DNA of 64,000 nt from Kryptolebias marmoratus (taxonomy: Eukaryota > Chordata > Actinopteri > Cyprinodontiformes > Rivulidae). The DNA lies in assembly GCF_001649575.2 (NCBI RefSeq), contig NC_051443.1, positions 6,690,269 to 6,754,268 of the forward strand, written 5' to 3'. The notes below the pieces were generated by a model that saw only the letters and a program-made list of their open reading frames with translations, made no database searches and was not told the DNA's origin. The translations under genes were made by a program, and so were the position numbers. Positions 10,324-21,539 of the stretch are shown here, one piece after another; within the stretch, counting starts at the first letter, position 1; each line of letters opens with the position of its first letter.

Positions 10324-13300
10324 AGGGGAATGATCTGCCGGGTCCATTAACTTTTTCCCCGACTTCGTTACTGTCTCTTCCCGCTAGGATCATCTACAAC
10401 CAGACCACGTTACCTATTGCAGCCATGGTGGATTCAGGTTCAGAACTTAACCTAATCTCCAGATGTCTCGTGGATCAATTGAACCTCCCAGTCTCTCCAT
10501 TGGACTGCGCTCGAACTGTTACTGGCCTGACCGGTCAGACCATCTCACAGATCACCCATCGTGTCTCCAACCTTCAAGTTTTGGTATCCGGTAACCATCA
10601 CGAGTCCGGTGAGTTCTTGGTGTTTTCTGCTCTTTCTCCGCAATTGATTTTTGGATTTCCGTGGCTTAAGAGACATAATCCGGTTCTTAATTGGGTGGAA
10701 AGGAGAGTTGAATGTTGGAGTGATTGGTGCCTCCAACATTGTCTGCGATCTGCTGGTGCTCCTGTGGGGGTGGAGGCGGAGGAACCTGGGGATGACATAG
10801 ATTTGTCAGAGGTGCCTGAACCCTACCATGATTTAGCACCAGTCTTTAGTAAACGCAAAGCTCTCTCCTTACCACCTCACAGACCTTATGATTGTGCCAT
10901 AAATCTTTTGTCAGGTGCTCCGTTACCCTCTAGCCGGCTCTACCATCTTTCGGGCCCTGAGACCGAGGCCATGAGTAAGTACATAAATGAGTCTCTGGCC
11001 TCAGGTATTATCCGACCCTCTACCTCTCCTTTGGGAGCAGGTTTTTTCTTTGTAGAAAAGAAGGATAAGTCCTTGAGGCCGTGCATAGATTTTCGGGCAT
11101 TAAACCAAATTACCATAAAAAATAAATATCCCCTTCCATTACTCGATTCTGTCCATGAGAAACTTCATTCGGCAACCATCTTTTCGAAACTAGACCTCCG
11201 TAACGCCTATCACTTAGTGAGAATAAGAGAGGGGGGTGAGTGGAAGACGGCATTTAAAACACCGTTGGGCCATTTTGAATACCTGGTGATGCCATTTGGC
11301 CTCACCAACGCTCCCACCGTCTTCCAGGCTCTCATAAATGACGTTTTGCGCGATTTTCTGAACAGGTTTGTGTTCGTCTATTTAGACGATATACTTATTT
11401 TTTCGGAGAACACAGAGACACACAGAACTCACGTCAGGGCAGTTTTGCAAAGGCTATTTGGGAACAAATTATTCATCAAAGCCGAGAAGTGTGCTTTTCA
11501 TGTTGCCACAGTATCATTTCTGGGTTTTATCTTTGAGAAAGGGCGATTCCGCACTGACCCCGAGAAGATAAGAGCCGTAACGGAATGGCCGGTCCCATCT
11601 TCTCGCAGGGAGTTACAACGCTTCCTTGGGTTCGCAAATTTTTACCGACGGTTCATTAAGGACTACAGTCGTGTTGCTACGCCACTCACCCAGCTAACCT
11701 CAACCCTCCGCAATTTTGTTTGGACTCCTGCAGCAGACATGGCTTTTCGGGAGCTTAAGAGACTGTTTTCTTCGGCCCCCGTTCTTTGTCACCCAGATCC
11801 GGGAAAACAGTTCTTAGTGGAGGTGGATGCCTCTGACACAGGTGTGGGGACAGTCTTGTCCCAAAGATCTTCGTCAGATAGCAAGGTACATCCTTGCGCT
11901 TTCTTCTCTCGACGCCTTTCACCTTCGGAACGCAACTATGACGTTGGAAATCGAGAGCTGTTAGCTATCAAGCTAGCACTCGAGGAGTGGAGACATTGGC
12001 TTGAGGGTTCCAGGGAGCCATTTGTCATATGGACAGATCATAAAAATTTAACATACCTCCAGAATGCAAAGAGATTGAATCCCCGACAAGCTAGATGGTC
12101 CTTGTTTTTTGCACGTTTTAACTTCATTCTCACCTACAGACCCGGAACCAAGAACATAAAGGCCGATGCTCTCTCCCGACAGTTCTCTGCTACAGACTCC
12201 CCTAAGTCAGAGGTCAACGTGTTACCCGAATCCTGTTTCGTGGGATCTCTTACCTGGGGGATTGAGAACACGATTGCGGTGGCCCAACAGACGGAACCGG
12301 ATCCTGGAACGGGACCAAGGGGACGAAGGTTTGTACCACAAAGTGTTGTGGGTAAGGTGCTTGACTGGGTACATAACCACAGGTTCACCTGCCATCCGGG
12401 AATCACCAGAATGACTACTTTCACTCAGAGACATTTTTGGTGGCCAACCATGACTGCAGATATTAAGGAGTACGTCAGCGCGTGTCAGACCTGTGCCCGG
12501 AACAAGTCACTTCATCAGCCACCTTCTGGATTGTTGCAACCCTTACCGGTTCCTGCTCGTCCCTGGTCCCACATATCTTTGGACTTTATCACGGGACTTC
12601 CACCCTCCGAAGGTAACAGTCATCCTCAACATTGTTGATCGTTTCTCTAAATCCGCCCATTTCATCCCGCTAACTAAGTTGCCCTCAGCTTTGGAAACAA
12701 CTCAACTGCTTGTCCATCACGTGTTCCGGCTCCACGGCATTCCACAGGATGTGGTGTCAGATCGAGGCCCTCAGTTTGTCTCCCAGGTCTGGAAGGCGTT
12801 CTGTAACGCGCTGGGGGCTCAGGTCAGTTTGTCATCCGGTTATCATCCTCAATCCAACGGTCAGACCGAGAGATGCAACCAGGAGTTAGAGGCCGCCCTA
12901 AGATGCGTTACCAACAACAACCCCTCCTCCTGGTGCAAACATTTACCGTGGATTGAATATGCACATAATGGTCACACCTTCGCAGCCACAGGGTTTTCTC
13001 CATTCGAATCATCTCTTGGATATAACCCACCTCTTTTCCCAGATCAAGAAACCGAGATCCTGGTACCATTTGTCCAGGCTCACATTAAACGTTGTCAGAG
13101 GATCTGGAGACAGACAAGGGCAGCTCTTCTGCGTACAGCTCGACAGAACCGAAGGTTTGCTGACCGTCATCGAGTTGCAGCCCCCAAGTACCAGGAAGGG
13201 CAACAGGTATGGCTTTCCACACGAGATATTCATCTTAAAGACACTCCGAAGAAGCTCTCTCCTAGATTTATTGGACCATACACCATTGAGCGAATAATCA

Positions 13301-13400
13301 ACCCCACTGCCGTCAGACTGCGTTTACCCAATTCCATGAGGATCCATCCCACGTTCCACACGTCGCAAGTGAAACCCGTGTCGGTTAGTGCTCTGTGCCC
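10299..13400 (+). pseudogene. pol: Gypsy pol: protease, reverse transcriptase, RNase H, integrase; one frameshift, 3' end in gap
   Basis: Pol lies in the -1 frame relative to the end of gag. Domains in order: aspartic protease with [11 protein letters not shown] (Asp at 10431), reverse transcriptase with the YLDDILIF active site (tyrosine codon at 11379), RNase H with EVDASD (Asp at 11826), integrase zinc region (H..H..C..C, about 12373-12495), and integrase core with Asp in SLDFITG (about 12580), SDRGPQF (about 12760) and Glu in [12 protein letters not shown] (about 12868). The first frame stops at 12636-12638, while the core continues in the next frame from about 12610, so one indel lies near 12610. 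The C-terminal GPYTIERI region reaches the gap at 13401; any chromodomain would fall there. Enzymes for copying RNA to DNA and inserting it into the genome. Confidence 0.9.
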
Positions 13401-13878
13401 NNNNNNNNNNNNNNNNNNNNNNNNNNNNNNNNNNNNNNNNNNNNNNNNNNNNNNNNNNNNNNNNNNNNNNNNNNNNNNNNNNNNNNNNNNNNNNNNNNNN
13501 NNNNNNNNNNNNNNNNNNNNNNNNNNNNNNNNNNNNNNNNNNNNNNNNNNNNNNNNNNNNNNNNNNNNNNNNNNNNNNNNNNNNNNNNNNNNNNNNNNNN
13601 NNNNNNNNNNNNNNNNNNNNNNNNNNNNNNNNNNNNNNNNNNNNNNNNNNNNNNNNNNNNNNNNNNNNNNNNNNNNNNNNNNNNNNNNNNNNNNNNNNNN
13701 NNNNNNNNNNNNNNNNNNNNNNNNNNNNNNNNNNNNNNNNNNNNNNNNNNNNNNNNNNNNNNNNNNNNNNNNNNNNNNNNNNNNNNNNNNNNNNNNNNNN
13801 NNNNNNNNNNNNNNNNNNNNNNNNNNNNNNNNNNNNNNNNNNNNNNNNNNNNNNNNNNNNNNNNNNNNNNNNNNNNNN
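13401..13878. other. Assembly gap (N)
   Basis: 478 N. By alignment to the 5' LTR, the 3' LTR should start near 13782, so the gap hides the end of pol, any 3' UTR and the first ~97 bases of the 3' LTR, if the N count is right. Confidence 0.99.
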
Positions 13879-14472
13879 CCCTCCTCACCTGCAAGTGATC
13901 TGGCTAATGGCAAGGACAGGTGTATTTAAGGCGGTGGCAGAGACCAGACCAGTGCTGGAGCATTACCTGCTTGTGGTAAAGTCGCTGAGCCTCTGTACAA
14001 GAAAGATTTTGTTATCCCGAGTTTGACTAACTCTGTCTCGCTTTTGTGCCTCAGGAATTACCTTCTGCCCCGTGGATCCAGTCTGGTTTTCGTTTTTCTT
14101 GAGACCTCTGCTAACGCTCATACTACCTGCCTCCCGTGCCTGTCTGTCTGCTTCACAATATCATCCGGAAGGAATTACTCACCACTGGAAGGATACTCAC
14201 CCTGGAACCCAAACCCACCACTGCCTGCTTCTCCAAGTGTTGGACCCGCTGCCCTGTCATAAGAACTTTAAGTACAAACCATCACTTACCATTCGTTAAT
14301 TCCTCGCGTCTCACTTCGCCATACTTACCGTGTCTTTCGCTCTTTCAGATCCCGACGTTCATTCTGTAAATATTTCCCCTGCACTGTAAATAAATCACTT
14401 ACCTGAACACTCCTGGTTTCCTGTGTCTGTCTGCTGCCGGACTACTCAATAAATATTCTCTGGGTTATGACA
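13879..14472 (+). repeat. 3' LTR of the Gypsy element (visible part)
   Basis: Aligns to 8727-9321 with about eight substitutions and a one-base deletion (GAAAGATTTTG against GAAAGCTTTTTG). Contains the same TATA-like box, R start (13954-13964) and AATAAA signals, and ends GACA before the duplicated GCAGG. Confidence 0.93.
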
Positions 14473-14477
14473 GCAGG

Positions 14478-15487
14478 AGATATTTGTCTGTTCAAATGCA
14501 TTTTGTTCTGACTTGTTGAATACGGAGCCCAGTTTGATGGTATTCACATCTGTACAGCACAGTAAAACAATAATTATTTCAATACTTTGCATTTGAAAAC
14601 GTTTTTTTTTATGATAGACGCAGCTTGCTCTGTCACCACTGCCATATTTCCGCCTTTTAAATCAAAACCCTTTCATTATCAATAAAGATAAAAATAAAAA
14701 AAAAATCAAAACATCACATGCAGCGATGAATTGTGGGTAAATACTTCGCCGAAGTCCGCCTAGATGCGGGCTTAGCTGAAGGACTGATGTAGTACGCAAA
14801 GGGGGCAGGGCTAAAGACCACTCCGGAGAATCGGGACACACTACGCACCCAAACCATTCAGCATGAACGCGCATTTGAAGGACACGAGTGTGGAACAAGT
14901 ATTGGGACCAGGCCACTGTAAACACAACCTGAAGTAAAAGACAAAGATGGCAAATACAAGAGCAAAATCCAAAACCTCTTTGTGGACTGACTAAAAAGTG
15001 GAAGTTCTACTTTGTGTCACATTAGCCTAAAGGAACATAATGGACTATTTCAGGCCCAGTAAGCAGTAAAGGGCAGCTGAAGGGAAGGGCTTTCCTCACA
15101 ATGTTTAAAGCATATCAGGCTAAATGTTTTTTTGTTAAATTTTAAAACTTTAAAAATATTAAAAATATTACCATTTCCCACATTTTTTCAAAAATGTGTA
15201 CTTGATGTATCTATATTGTAGATCTTTTCCCACAATGTCTGCTTTTTAGTATTGCTGATAGAAAAGGTTCAATAAAGTGATAAAAAACTTTGTGGCTTTT
15301 GATTATTTGGTGTTTTAATAAAAGGATTTTGCTCTTCTCTATGTAGACCATTGTTATTGTTTATCAGTTTTGTTTTCTCATTTAAGTAATACAGTATATG
15401 AAGGTTTTGCTGTAGTTGAGAAACTAGCCTCTGGATAACAAAAGTACACATTTAAGCTAGGGCTTTTACATCATCGTTTCCAAAAGG
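14478..15487. other. Sequence between Gypsy and MITE, probably part of the split DNA-transposon relic
   Basis: No gene. Blocks such as TTTGAAAACGTTTTTTTT, GCATTTGAAGGACACGAGTG and CATCATCGTTTCC look like degraded transposon interior. Nothing further can be supported. Confidence 0.35.
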
Positions 15488-16389
15488 CAGACCCTCCAGG
15501 ATTTTGCGATGTTGCGATCGCAACCATTAGCGCAAAATCAAGCAAACCCTGCGAAATCGCAACTTTGCCCAAAACACTGCAACTTTCCCGCAACTTTAAC
15601 CAAAATAACCCCAAATAACTCACGAAGAAGAGATGTGACGTCACATCCTGTTAACATCAGAATGCCGGGAGCATGCAGGAGCAGCGACCGAAGCCAAAAT
15701 GTGCGCTAATGCTTCACATTTGCCCACAAAGATTTCAGCAAAACACCGCAGTGAAGTTAGTTTTAAGTTGGATGTTGGGTATTCGTGCTCCGCGGAGTTA
15801 GCGGCGTCTAGCTCACTGCTGACTTAGCTGTCCCTAAATGAACCACCACGCTTGAGAGAAGGGGCCGGCAGAGAACGGCTGGCCGACATTAGCGTTCCTG
15901 TTTCGGGTCAGCCGTGAGCTAGATGCCGCTAACTCCGCGGAGCGCGAATATCCAACATCCAACTTAAAACTAACTTCACTGCGGTCGCAAACCAGTTTCC
16001 TACCCAGCTGCAGGAGAGTGGGGGGAAGATGTTTTGCACGTCCTGCAGTGTAATCATGGAACATAAACGCATCGACAAACACTTTGTGTCTGCAAAACAT
16101 GTGAGGAGAGCTGCAGACGAGGGACAATCCAGAAATAGTCATGAATGTCAGTTTATAAGCTATCAAAGTTCATAAATAAAGCCCCTTTTGATAATGTCAA
16201 TGTTTGTTGGTAATTATCTTACAAAACTAGTAAGTATTTTTGGTTTATATATTAAAAGTTATGTTTTTTATTGATTTTAGTAAACAAATTGCAACTTTTC
16301 ATCGCAACTTTTAGGAAAATGCTCCGCGAAATCAGGCATTTTAGCCCACAACAATCACAAAAAATGCCTGCGAAATCCTGGAGGGACTG
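15488..16389. mobile_element. hAT-like MITE with TIRs
   Basis: Ends CAGACCCTCCAGGATTTTGCG (15488) and CGAAATCCTGGAGGGACTG (to 16389) are inverted copies of each other. AAAAGG flanks both ends (15482-15487 and 16390-16395), a partial target duplication. CAG/CTG termini suggest hAT, but a clean 8-bp duplication is not seen, so the superfamily is inferred. No transposase. Confidence 0.7.
15746..15984. repeat. Long inverted repeat, 71-bp arms, inside the MITE
   Basis: Arms 15746-15816 and 15914-15984 are reverse complements at 68 of 71 positions (core CTCCGCGGAG), with a 97-base loop. It would form a stable snap-back when transcribed or single-stranded. Confidence 0.9.
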
Positions 16390-16396
16390 AAAAGGC

Positions 16397-16600
16397 TGCG
16401 TTTTGACTCCACACAAAAAATCCAACAGTGGTGTTTCAAGATTTTTTCACTCTGGACCTCTGTTTAAAAAAAAACAATCAGTTTGGGGCTACTAAAATGC
16501 TGTTTGCTTGTGGACACCGAGGCCGAAACAATAAAACAGTGCTGGGAGAAGGAACAGAAACATTTTTAAAAAATGGATACGTTTTTCTGTTCCCAAAAAA
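16397..16600. mobile_element. Right part of the old DNA-transposon relic
   Basis: GGCTGCGTTTTGACTCCACAC, CTCTGGACCTCTGTTT and TTGTGGACACCGAGGCCGAAAC are degraded interior and end blocks of the relic whose left part starts at 8315. A matching terminal repeat at the far end was not found. Confidence 0.35.
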
Positions 16601-17495
16601 AATTTTGTGAAAGTTTCAGCATCATCCCTGTTGGGTTTCAGTCCCATTCTTACCGTTGGAGGACGGGAAGTTTTTCCAGGATGGCTTTGCAGGAAGTGCA
16701 TGCCTTGAGTTTGAGGGTGACAGGGAAGTGATAGTAGTGGTGGCAGGCTTTGGACAACAGGATTTCCTGTTTGGCTGAAAAAACAGAAAAAACAGGGCAG
16801 AGTCACCAGCTTCAGCTTCTGGTTTTATAATGAATCGCAACGTTTAACTAACTAAAACACACAGCAGCTACATATTATATTAAATGTTACATGATGGAAA
16901 AAGTAGGAACTTTGCTCCATAATGCCAGCTTGACTTCAGATCAGAACCACAAAAAGCCATAAATTCTGACTTTGCACACACTGCAATGAATATATTCCAA
17001 TGAATTCCTTTTTACCTTATCTAAGCATCAAAAAGCTTTTTTTTCTGTTGATTGGTAATCGGTACTGACTTATTCAGAATAAGACAAATGAAAAAGAACG
17101 AAAGTAGAGTTTTGCTCACTTTTTGTGGTATGATACGTAAACAGCTGGAATGTCGTTGTGTATATTTTATCTCTGTTTCCAAAGCAGATAAATGTGTTTA
17201 AACATTATATATACAACATACAGACTTTCAGACTGTGGGTGGGCGTTTCCCATGGCAACAACAGACTGACAGCTCTGAAAGAAGGTCTACTGCCATTTTA
17301 TTTTAGTGCACCGAAAACTTACTGCGAGCAGTGATCATTTTTCAACACAAACATATAGAATGAACAAGCCACAGCTAGTAACAGTTTAATGTTTGTATGA
17401 GCTAGTCTTGTTCTTTATTTTGTTTGTTCAGCCAACACGTTGAGTCATAGGCAGCTGCCACATACAGTGAGTGAAGGTCTTAACATGGTTTTAAT
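16601..17495. other. Unannotated stretch
   Basis: No coding, RNA or repeat structure that I recognise. Confidence 0.5.
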
Positions 17496-17499
17496 TAAA

Positions 17500-17915
17500 A
17501 GCCTAGCATCCCTTTAAGAAATTCCTATTACCCGCTGCTTTTCATGCCAGACTTTTAGACTAAACTCATCTTATGATGAAAAGGGACAGAGGTGTAGTCG
17601 TTTTTGTCATACCGTGGCAACAACATTAAGCATGATATCACAAGATCTGATGCTCTGAGCATGTGTTGAGGGTGACTTTCAGCTAATATCACACTAATTT
17701 ATAGCTCAATGTCTGTAAAACTGACTGAATTACGTATGTATTTTCTAAGGTCTGTTGTCTGTGAAGACCGTCTTGAATTGGGCTGACTTCAAAAATTATT
17801 TATCTTAAATATACAAAGATTAATTCTGGAAGGTTTTCTTAAAGTCTTATATATTTTGCTTTTCGACAGACAAATGAACACACACAGACATGGGCAAAAA
17901 CATTATCACTATTCC
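17500..17915 (+). repeat. Family A dispersed repeat, one near-complete unit
   Basis: Starts with AGCCTAGCATCCCTTTAAG and GCTGCTTTTCATGCCAGAC, continues through CATGTGTTGAGGGTGACTTTC and CGTCTTGAATTGGGCTGACTTC, and ends GGGCAAAAACATTATCAC. This copy gives the best view of the 5' head of the family. Confidence 0.7.
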
Positions 17916-19560
17916 AAATCTGCTTAAAGTTGTTAATGACAACAATACAGCAACATTTAAAATGTTAATGTTGTACTTAATTAAAATGAACAGTGTCAAA
18001 GTTTATAAAGTGTTTGACCGTCCATAAGTTACAACGCTAACTTTCACCAGCTGAAACAGATTTATCTGTGTCAGTCAAACAAATAAAGTAAAATTTAAGT
18101 GTTTTCTTCGGCAAGGATGGGCTTTGGAGGCAGAGAGGGATAGAGCGAAACCTCCTGGTTCATTAATCTGAAGTTTTAAGTCCACTTAACTTAGTTTACT
18201 GAGTTCAGCTTTAAACTGACCTCCAGTACGGATTAAAAATATGCACCTTTATGTTGAAGTGAAGTTTTACATTTCTGAATTTTCCTGTTTAATTTTTTTC
18301 CTAAGATTGAGATGATAATGGTGTCTTCACGAAAGATTAACAACAGTAACAGAAGCTGGCTGAGCCGCTGAATGTATAAATGTGACAATATTTTCAGGTT
18401 TGTCATACCTCAATGTTAGATGTATCACTGCAGCCCAACTATTAGTTTGATGACTGATTGCCAAATACATTTCATGCAACATTTGGAGTTTTTCAGAGTT
18501 ATAGTTGGGCACACTTGCTCTCTTGTTCATGCCCCATCTAGGGTCACTGCTACTGCCCTTTAGTAAAATCTGTCAGGTCCTGTTTGACGCAGATCCTTTT
18601 CCTGTCAGAGTGAGATTTTTATTGTTCCAAGGGTGCAGCCTCCTGAATCTCACTCCCCCAGCCGTTTCCTGTTTCCTCTCAAAGAGGAAGTGCTGCTTTG
18701 CTTCAGCCTGTTTCCCTCCTGCATCTTCTCTGGGACAAATCTGGAATGCTTGCTGCCAAATGGACTCTGTATCAACCAAGAATGAAAAGGTTTCCACAAA
18801 GCGGTATGTCCTCCTGCTTTGTAATAAACGTGCACACACAGATACACAGAATCAGCAAGGCGTTCTTTGTGAATGCGCAGCAGGCCGACACAGTCACGTA
18901 CAAAGCCAACCCGACGTTGCATACTATATTGCCCTGTCTGAGTGATCAGCCTTGAAGGTGTGTGCTCACCTGCTTCCCTGAAATAAAGCATTCCCATGGT
19001 GCCGCAGCACGTAGGCTCTTTGTTAGCACACATTAAATAGTTCTTTGTGTGCAGGGAGGGTCAGATCATAACAATTAGTCCAAATACAAAAGGACTGAAC
19101 ACTGGTGACACTTCAGCACTGCAAAACACTATGTTTAAAATATAAATATGATTGACTAATGAGAAATTTATCATCATAACGCTAAGTGAGGAGGCGTTTT
19201 GTGTTTTGGTCGATGCCACTTGAAGTCCAGCCTTTCAAGCATGAACACAAAAGTTGTTTTTGTACGCATGACTGCTTCCAAAGAGCTGTTCTGCACGTAC
19301 TTAGAATGACAAATGAGTCCTCGTTGTCAGACGTCTAAGCGTTGATTTCAAGGCAGAGAAGGGGCCGTGTGTCAGTCTTTTCATACATCATGTGGACTGA
19401 ACCCACTGTCTGTGCTTCAGGTTTGCACATTTAGCTTCATCTGAATGCAAAATCCATCAGTCTAAAAGTACAAACAGATATAAGAGCTCATTAGGAGTGT
19501 TTCATCACTATGAAAAACTCACAGTGAAACAGCATTTGGGCCTGTGGTGAATACTTACAG
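17916..19560. other. Unique stretch with ETS-like sites, no gene
   Basis: No supported coding region. At 18665-18692 a near-palindrome of ETS cores (TTTCC..TTTCC..GGAAG) occurs in sequence that is not repeat-like. It may be regulatory but this is only suggested. Confidence 0.35.
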
Positions 19561-19565
19561 CTCAC

Positions 19566-20470
19566 TGTCACAGCTGCATTTTTTCTTGATGTTGGTTTTG
19601 TTTGCATTCCCCTGTTTTAGATAGCTTAGTTTTTTGTTTATTAGTATGTTCCAGAATTATTTTCTGCCCATGTTTTTCTGTTTTTTGTTCATTCTTTCCC
19701 TCAGCCTGCAAAGCTTGTCATACACACCTGTTGGTCATTTCTAATCATCTCACCTGTTCTCACCTGCTAGTCCATCCCTGTAGCTATAAGCTCCCTGGTT
19801 TTACTCAGCCTGTCAGATCCTCATACTCATGTCCCGTTTGTTTCTGTTTCAAACCTGGCTTTTTGTTGCATCTGCCGGTTTTGTTTTTGTTTATTTTTAA
19901 TAAACTATTCCTGGCTTTTATCTGCCTGCATGCTACCTGTTGTCTGTAATCTTTGGATCCTCTACAACCACCATTGTTATTAAATCATCTGACCAACTAT
20001 GGACCCAGCAGACCATGTGCTCGAGTAGTCTCATCCACACCTTAGAGAGGCTGTGGGGATCTGTTACTGGCTCAACAGGTGCAAGACATAAATTGTTTGT
20101 TTTCTCCTTGCTTTCTTGACCTCAAGTACTGAAATCTCTCATCCGGAGTAACAGCCTGGACTATCTAAGAGCTTTGGTAAAAAAAAAAAAAAGAATGACA
20201 GACTTAGATCCAGTCATTAAGCACTATCTTCTTGCACCAGCCACTTCCTCAGTCTGAGTCCTTCTGAGTAACACCCGAGCTTCATGGTGCTTCGGGTTCT
20301 GCCCAGCTTTCTGCTGCCGTGGTGGCCTCTGCCCAATTCTCTGCCACTGCAACACCAGTTCCTGCTCTCATGTCTGAGGAGGTCTGGAGGATGCCTCTCA
20401 TCCTGATGCTGGTCCAGAGTCTGAAGGGGTCTAGCTGGATGCCTCCCTTCTAAACTACCTTGCCTGCCCG
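19566..20470 (+). mobile_element. Degraded Gypsy-like LTR and gag start
   Basis: TGTCACAGCTGC at 19566 starts an LTR-like segment rich in CTG/TTTT blocks with TAATAAACTATTCCTGGC near 19897; shortly after it an ATGGACCCAGCAGACC occurs (about 19998), the usual start of teleost Gypsy Gag (Met-Asp-Pro-Ala). The frame is broken within a few codons. No pol remains. Confidence 0.45.
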
Positions 20471-20499
20471 AGTGTGCCCCAAGTCACCTGCCTGAGCTG

Positions 20500-21530
20500 T
20501 TGAGCTCCTGGTTCTGTTCATTTTACTTGTTGGAGTCTGATAGGGGTTACATTGTGGGTTTGATGAGGCTAGGTGGTCAGATTGTGCAGCTGCCTGTCAC
20601 ATGTGGCGTGCAGATGTTCCAGTGGTCCAATGTTGGAACCAATGTGTGTGTGAAGGAACCCACACACTTTAAGACAGACCACAACAAGGAAGGTTCATTG
20701 TGTTTGCACCAAGCATCACAGAACCCTATGAAATCTGCACATGCCATCCAGATACAGGAACAAGACTCTTTTTAACACTCTGTATTGTCCTCCACTGTGT
20801 CTTAGTGACTGGTATCAGCTGGACTAAATGTTCACTTTCCATATGAAGCTGCTATTAACACCAGAGCAGAGACGATTATGTTTGGAGTGGTACCAGAACC
20901 AGGAGGCGTGGACTGATGATGAATAGAGTCATGTTATGTTCAGAGATGAATCTTTCAGCATTACGGCTGATGACCATTTTGTGCTCTTATGGTGGCACTG
21001 CTGATGTTGTGGAGAGACACACTGCTGTTCCTCCTGGCATCAAAGCGGATGGAGCCATAGATTCTGAGTTAAGGACTCCTCTGGTACTGATTCAGGGACA
21101 CTGATGTTCTCATTGCTACATCAGTAATATCCTGAGTCTGCACGTCTTACTACTCTTGAAACAGAACACTGGTCCAATCTTTCAACAAAACAACATCTGT
21201 CCACACACAGCGTGTGTGTCTATAGACTGCCTGCATCATGTTGAGGTCCACCTGGGGTTAGCCAGGTCTCCCAATCTTTCCCCAATCAAACATGTGTGGG
21301 ATCAGCTCAGACATCAACTCCTACCAAATTCTGGTCTGCTGGATATGGATATCCAGTTCCAACAGCTGTGGGCTGACTTGCTGCAGGAGAGGATCCGACA
21401 TCTGGATGACTTCGTTCTGCACTAAAACTTGGGTTGTCTCCAGGTCAGAAGGGGGGTCCACACCCTGCTGACGTGCGACCAGCAGTGCGTTCATGCTGTC
21501 AACTCTGCAATCCATCTAATCTGATATTAT
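20500..21530 (+). pseudogene. Tc1/mariner transposase relic
   Basis: Scattered frames still show Tc1-like features: VMFRDESFS (catalytic Asp block, near 20932), PIFQQNNICPHTA (relic of the DNARPH block, about 21174), and ARSPNLSPIKHVWDQL (about 21269), the region holding the third acidic residue, here changed from Glu to Lys in the PIEH motif. Stops and frame changes (for example TGA at 20916 and 21103) disable it. Terminal repeats were not found. Confidence 0.75.
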
Positions 21531-21539
21531 AATAATTGT

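Larger units (their letters stand above)
8630..14472 (+). mobile_element. Sushi-type Ty3/Gypsy LTR retrotransposon, nearly full length
   Basis: Two LTRs bound gag and pol genes. The element starts TGTGG and ends GACA and is flanked by a perfect 5-bp target duplication GCAGG (8625-8629 and 14473-14477). The aligned 594 bases of the two LTRs differ at about eight substitutions and one indel, so the insertion is recent. A gag/pol order with integrase downstream of RNase H places it in Ty3/Gypsy; the self-complementary primer-site pairing (8802-8812 with 9323-9333) and Gag type point to the Tf1/sushi group, the group from which mammalian PEG10/RTL genes were derived. One frameshift in gag and one in pol make this copy probably non-functional as assembled. 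Part of the 3' end lies in a gap. Confidence 0.92.

Noticed and set aside
12493..13929. 478-residue continuous open frame and its N-spanning overlaps (also at 13230-14026, 31111-31488)
   Set aside because: The frames run through assembly gaps of N; only the part before 13401 is real integrase, and the others are artefacts.
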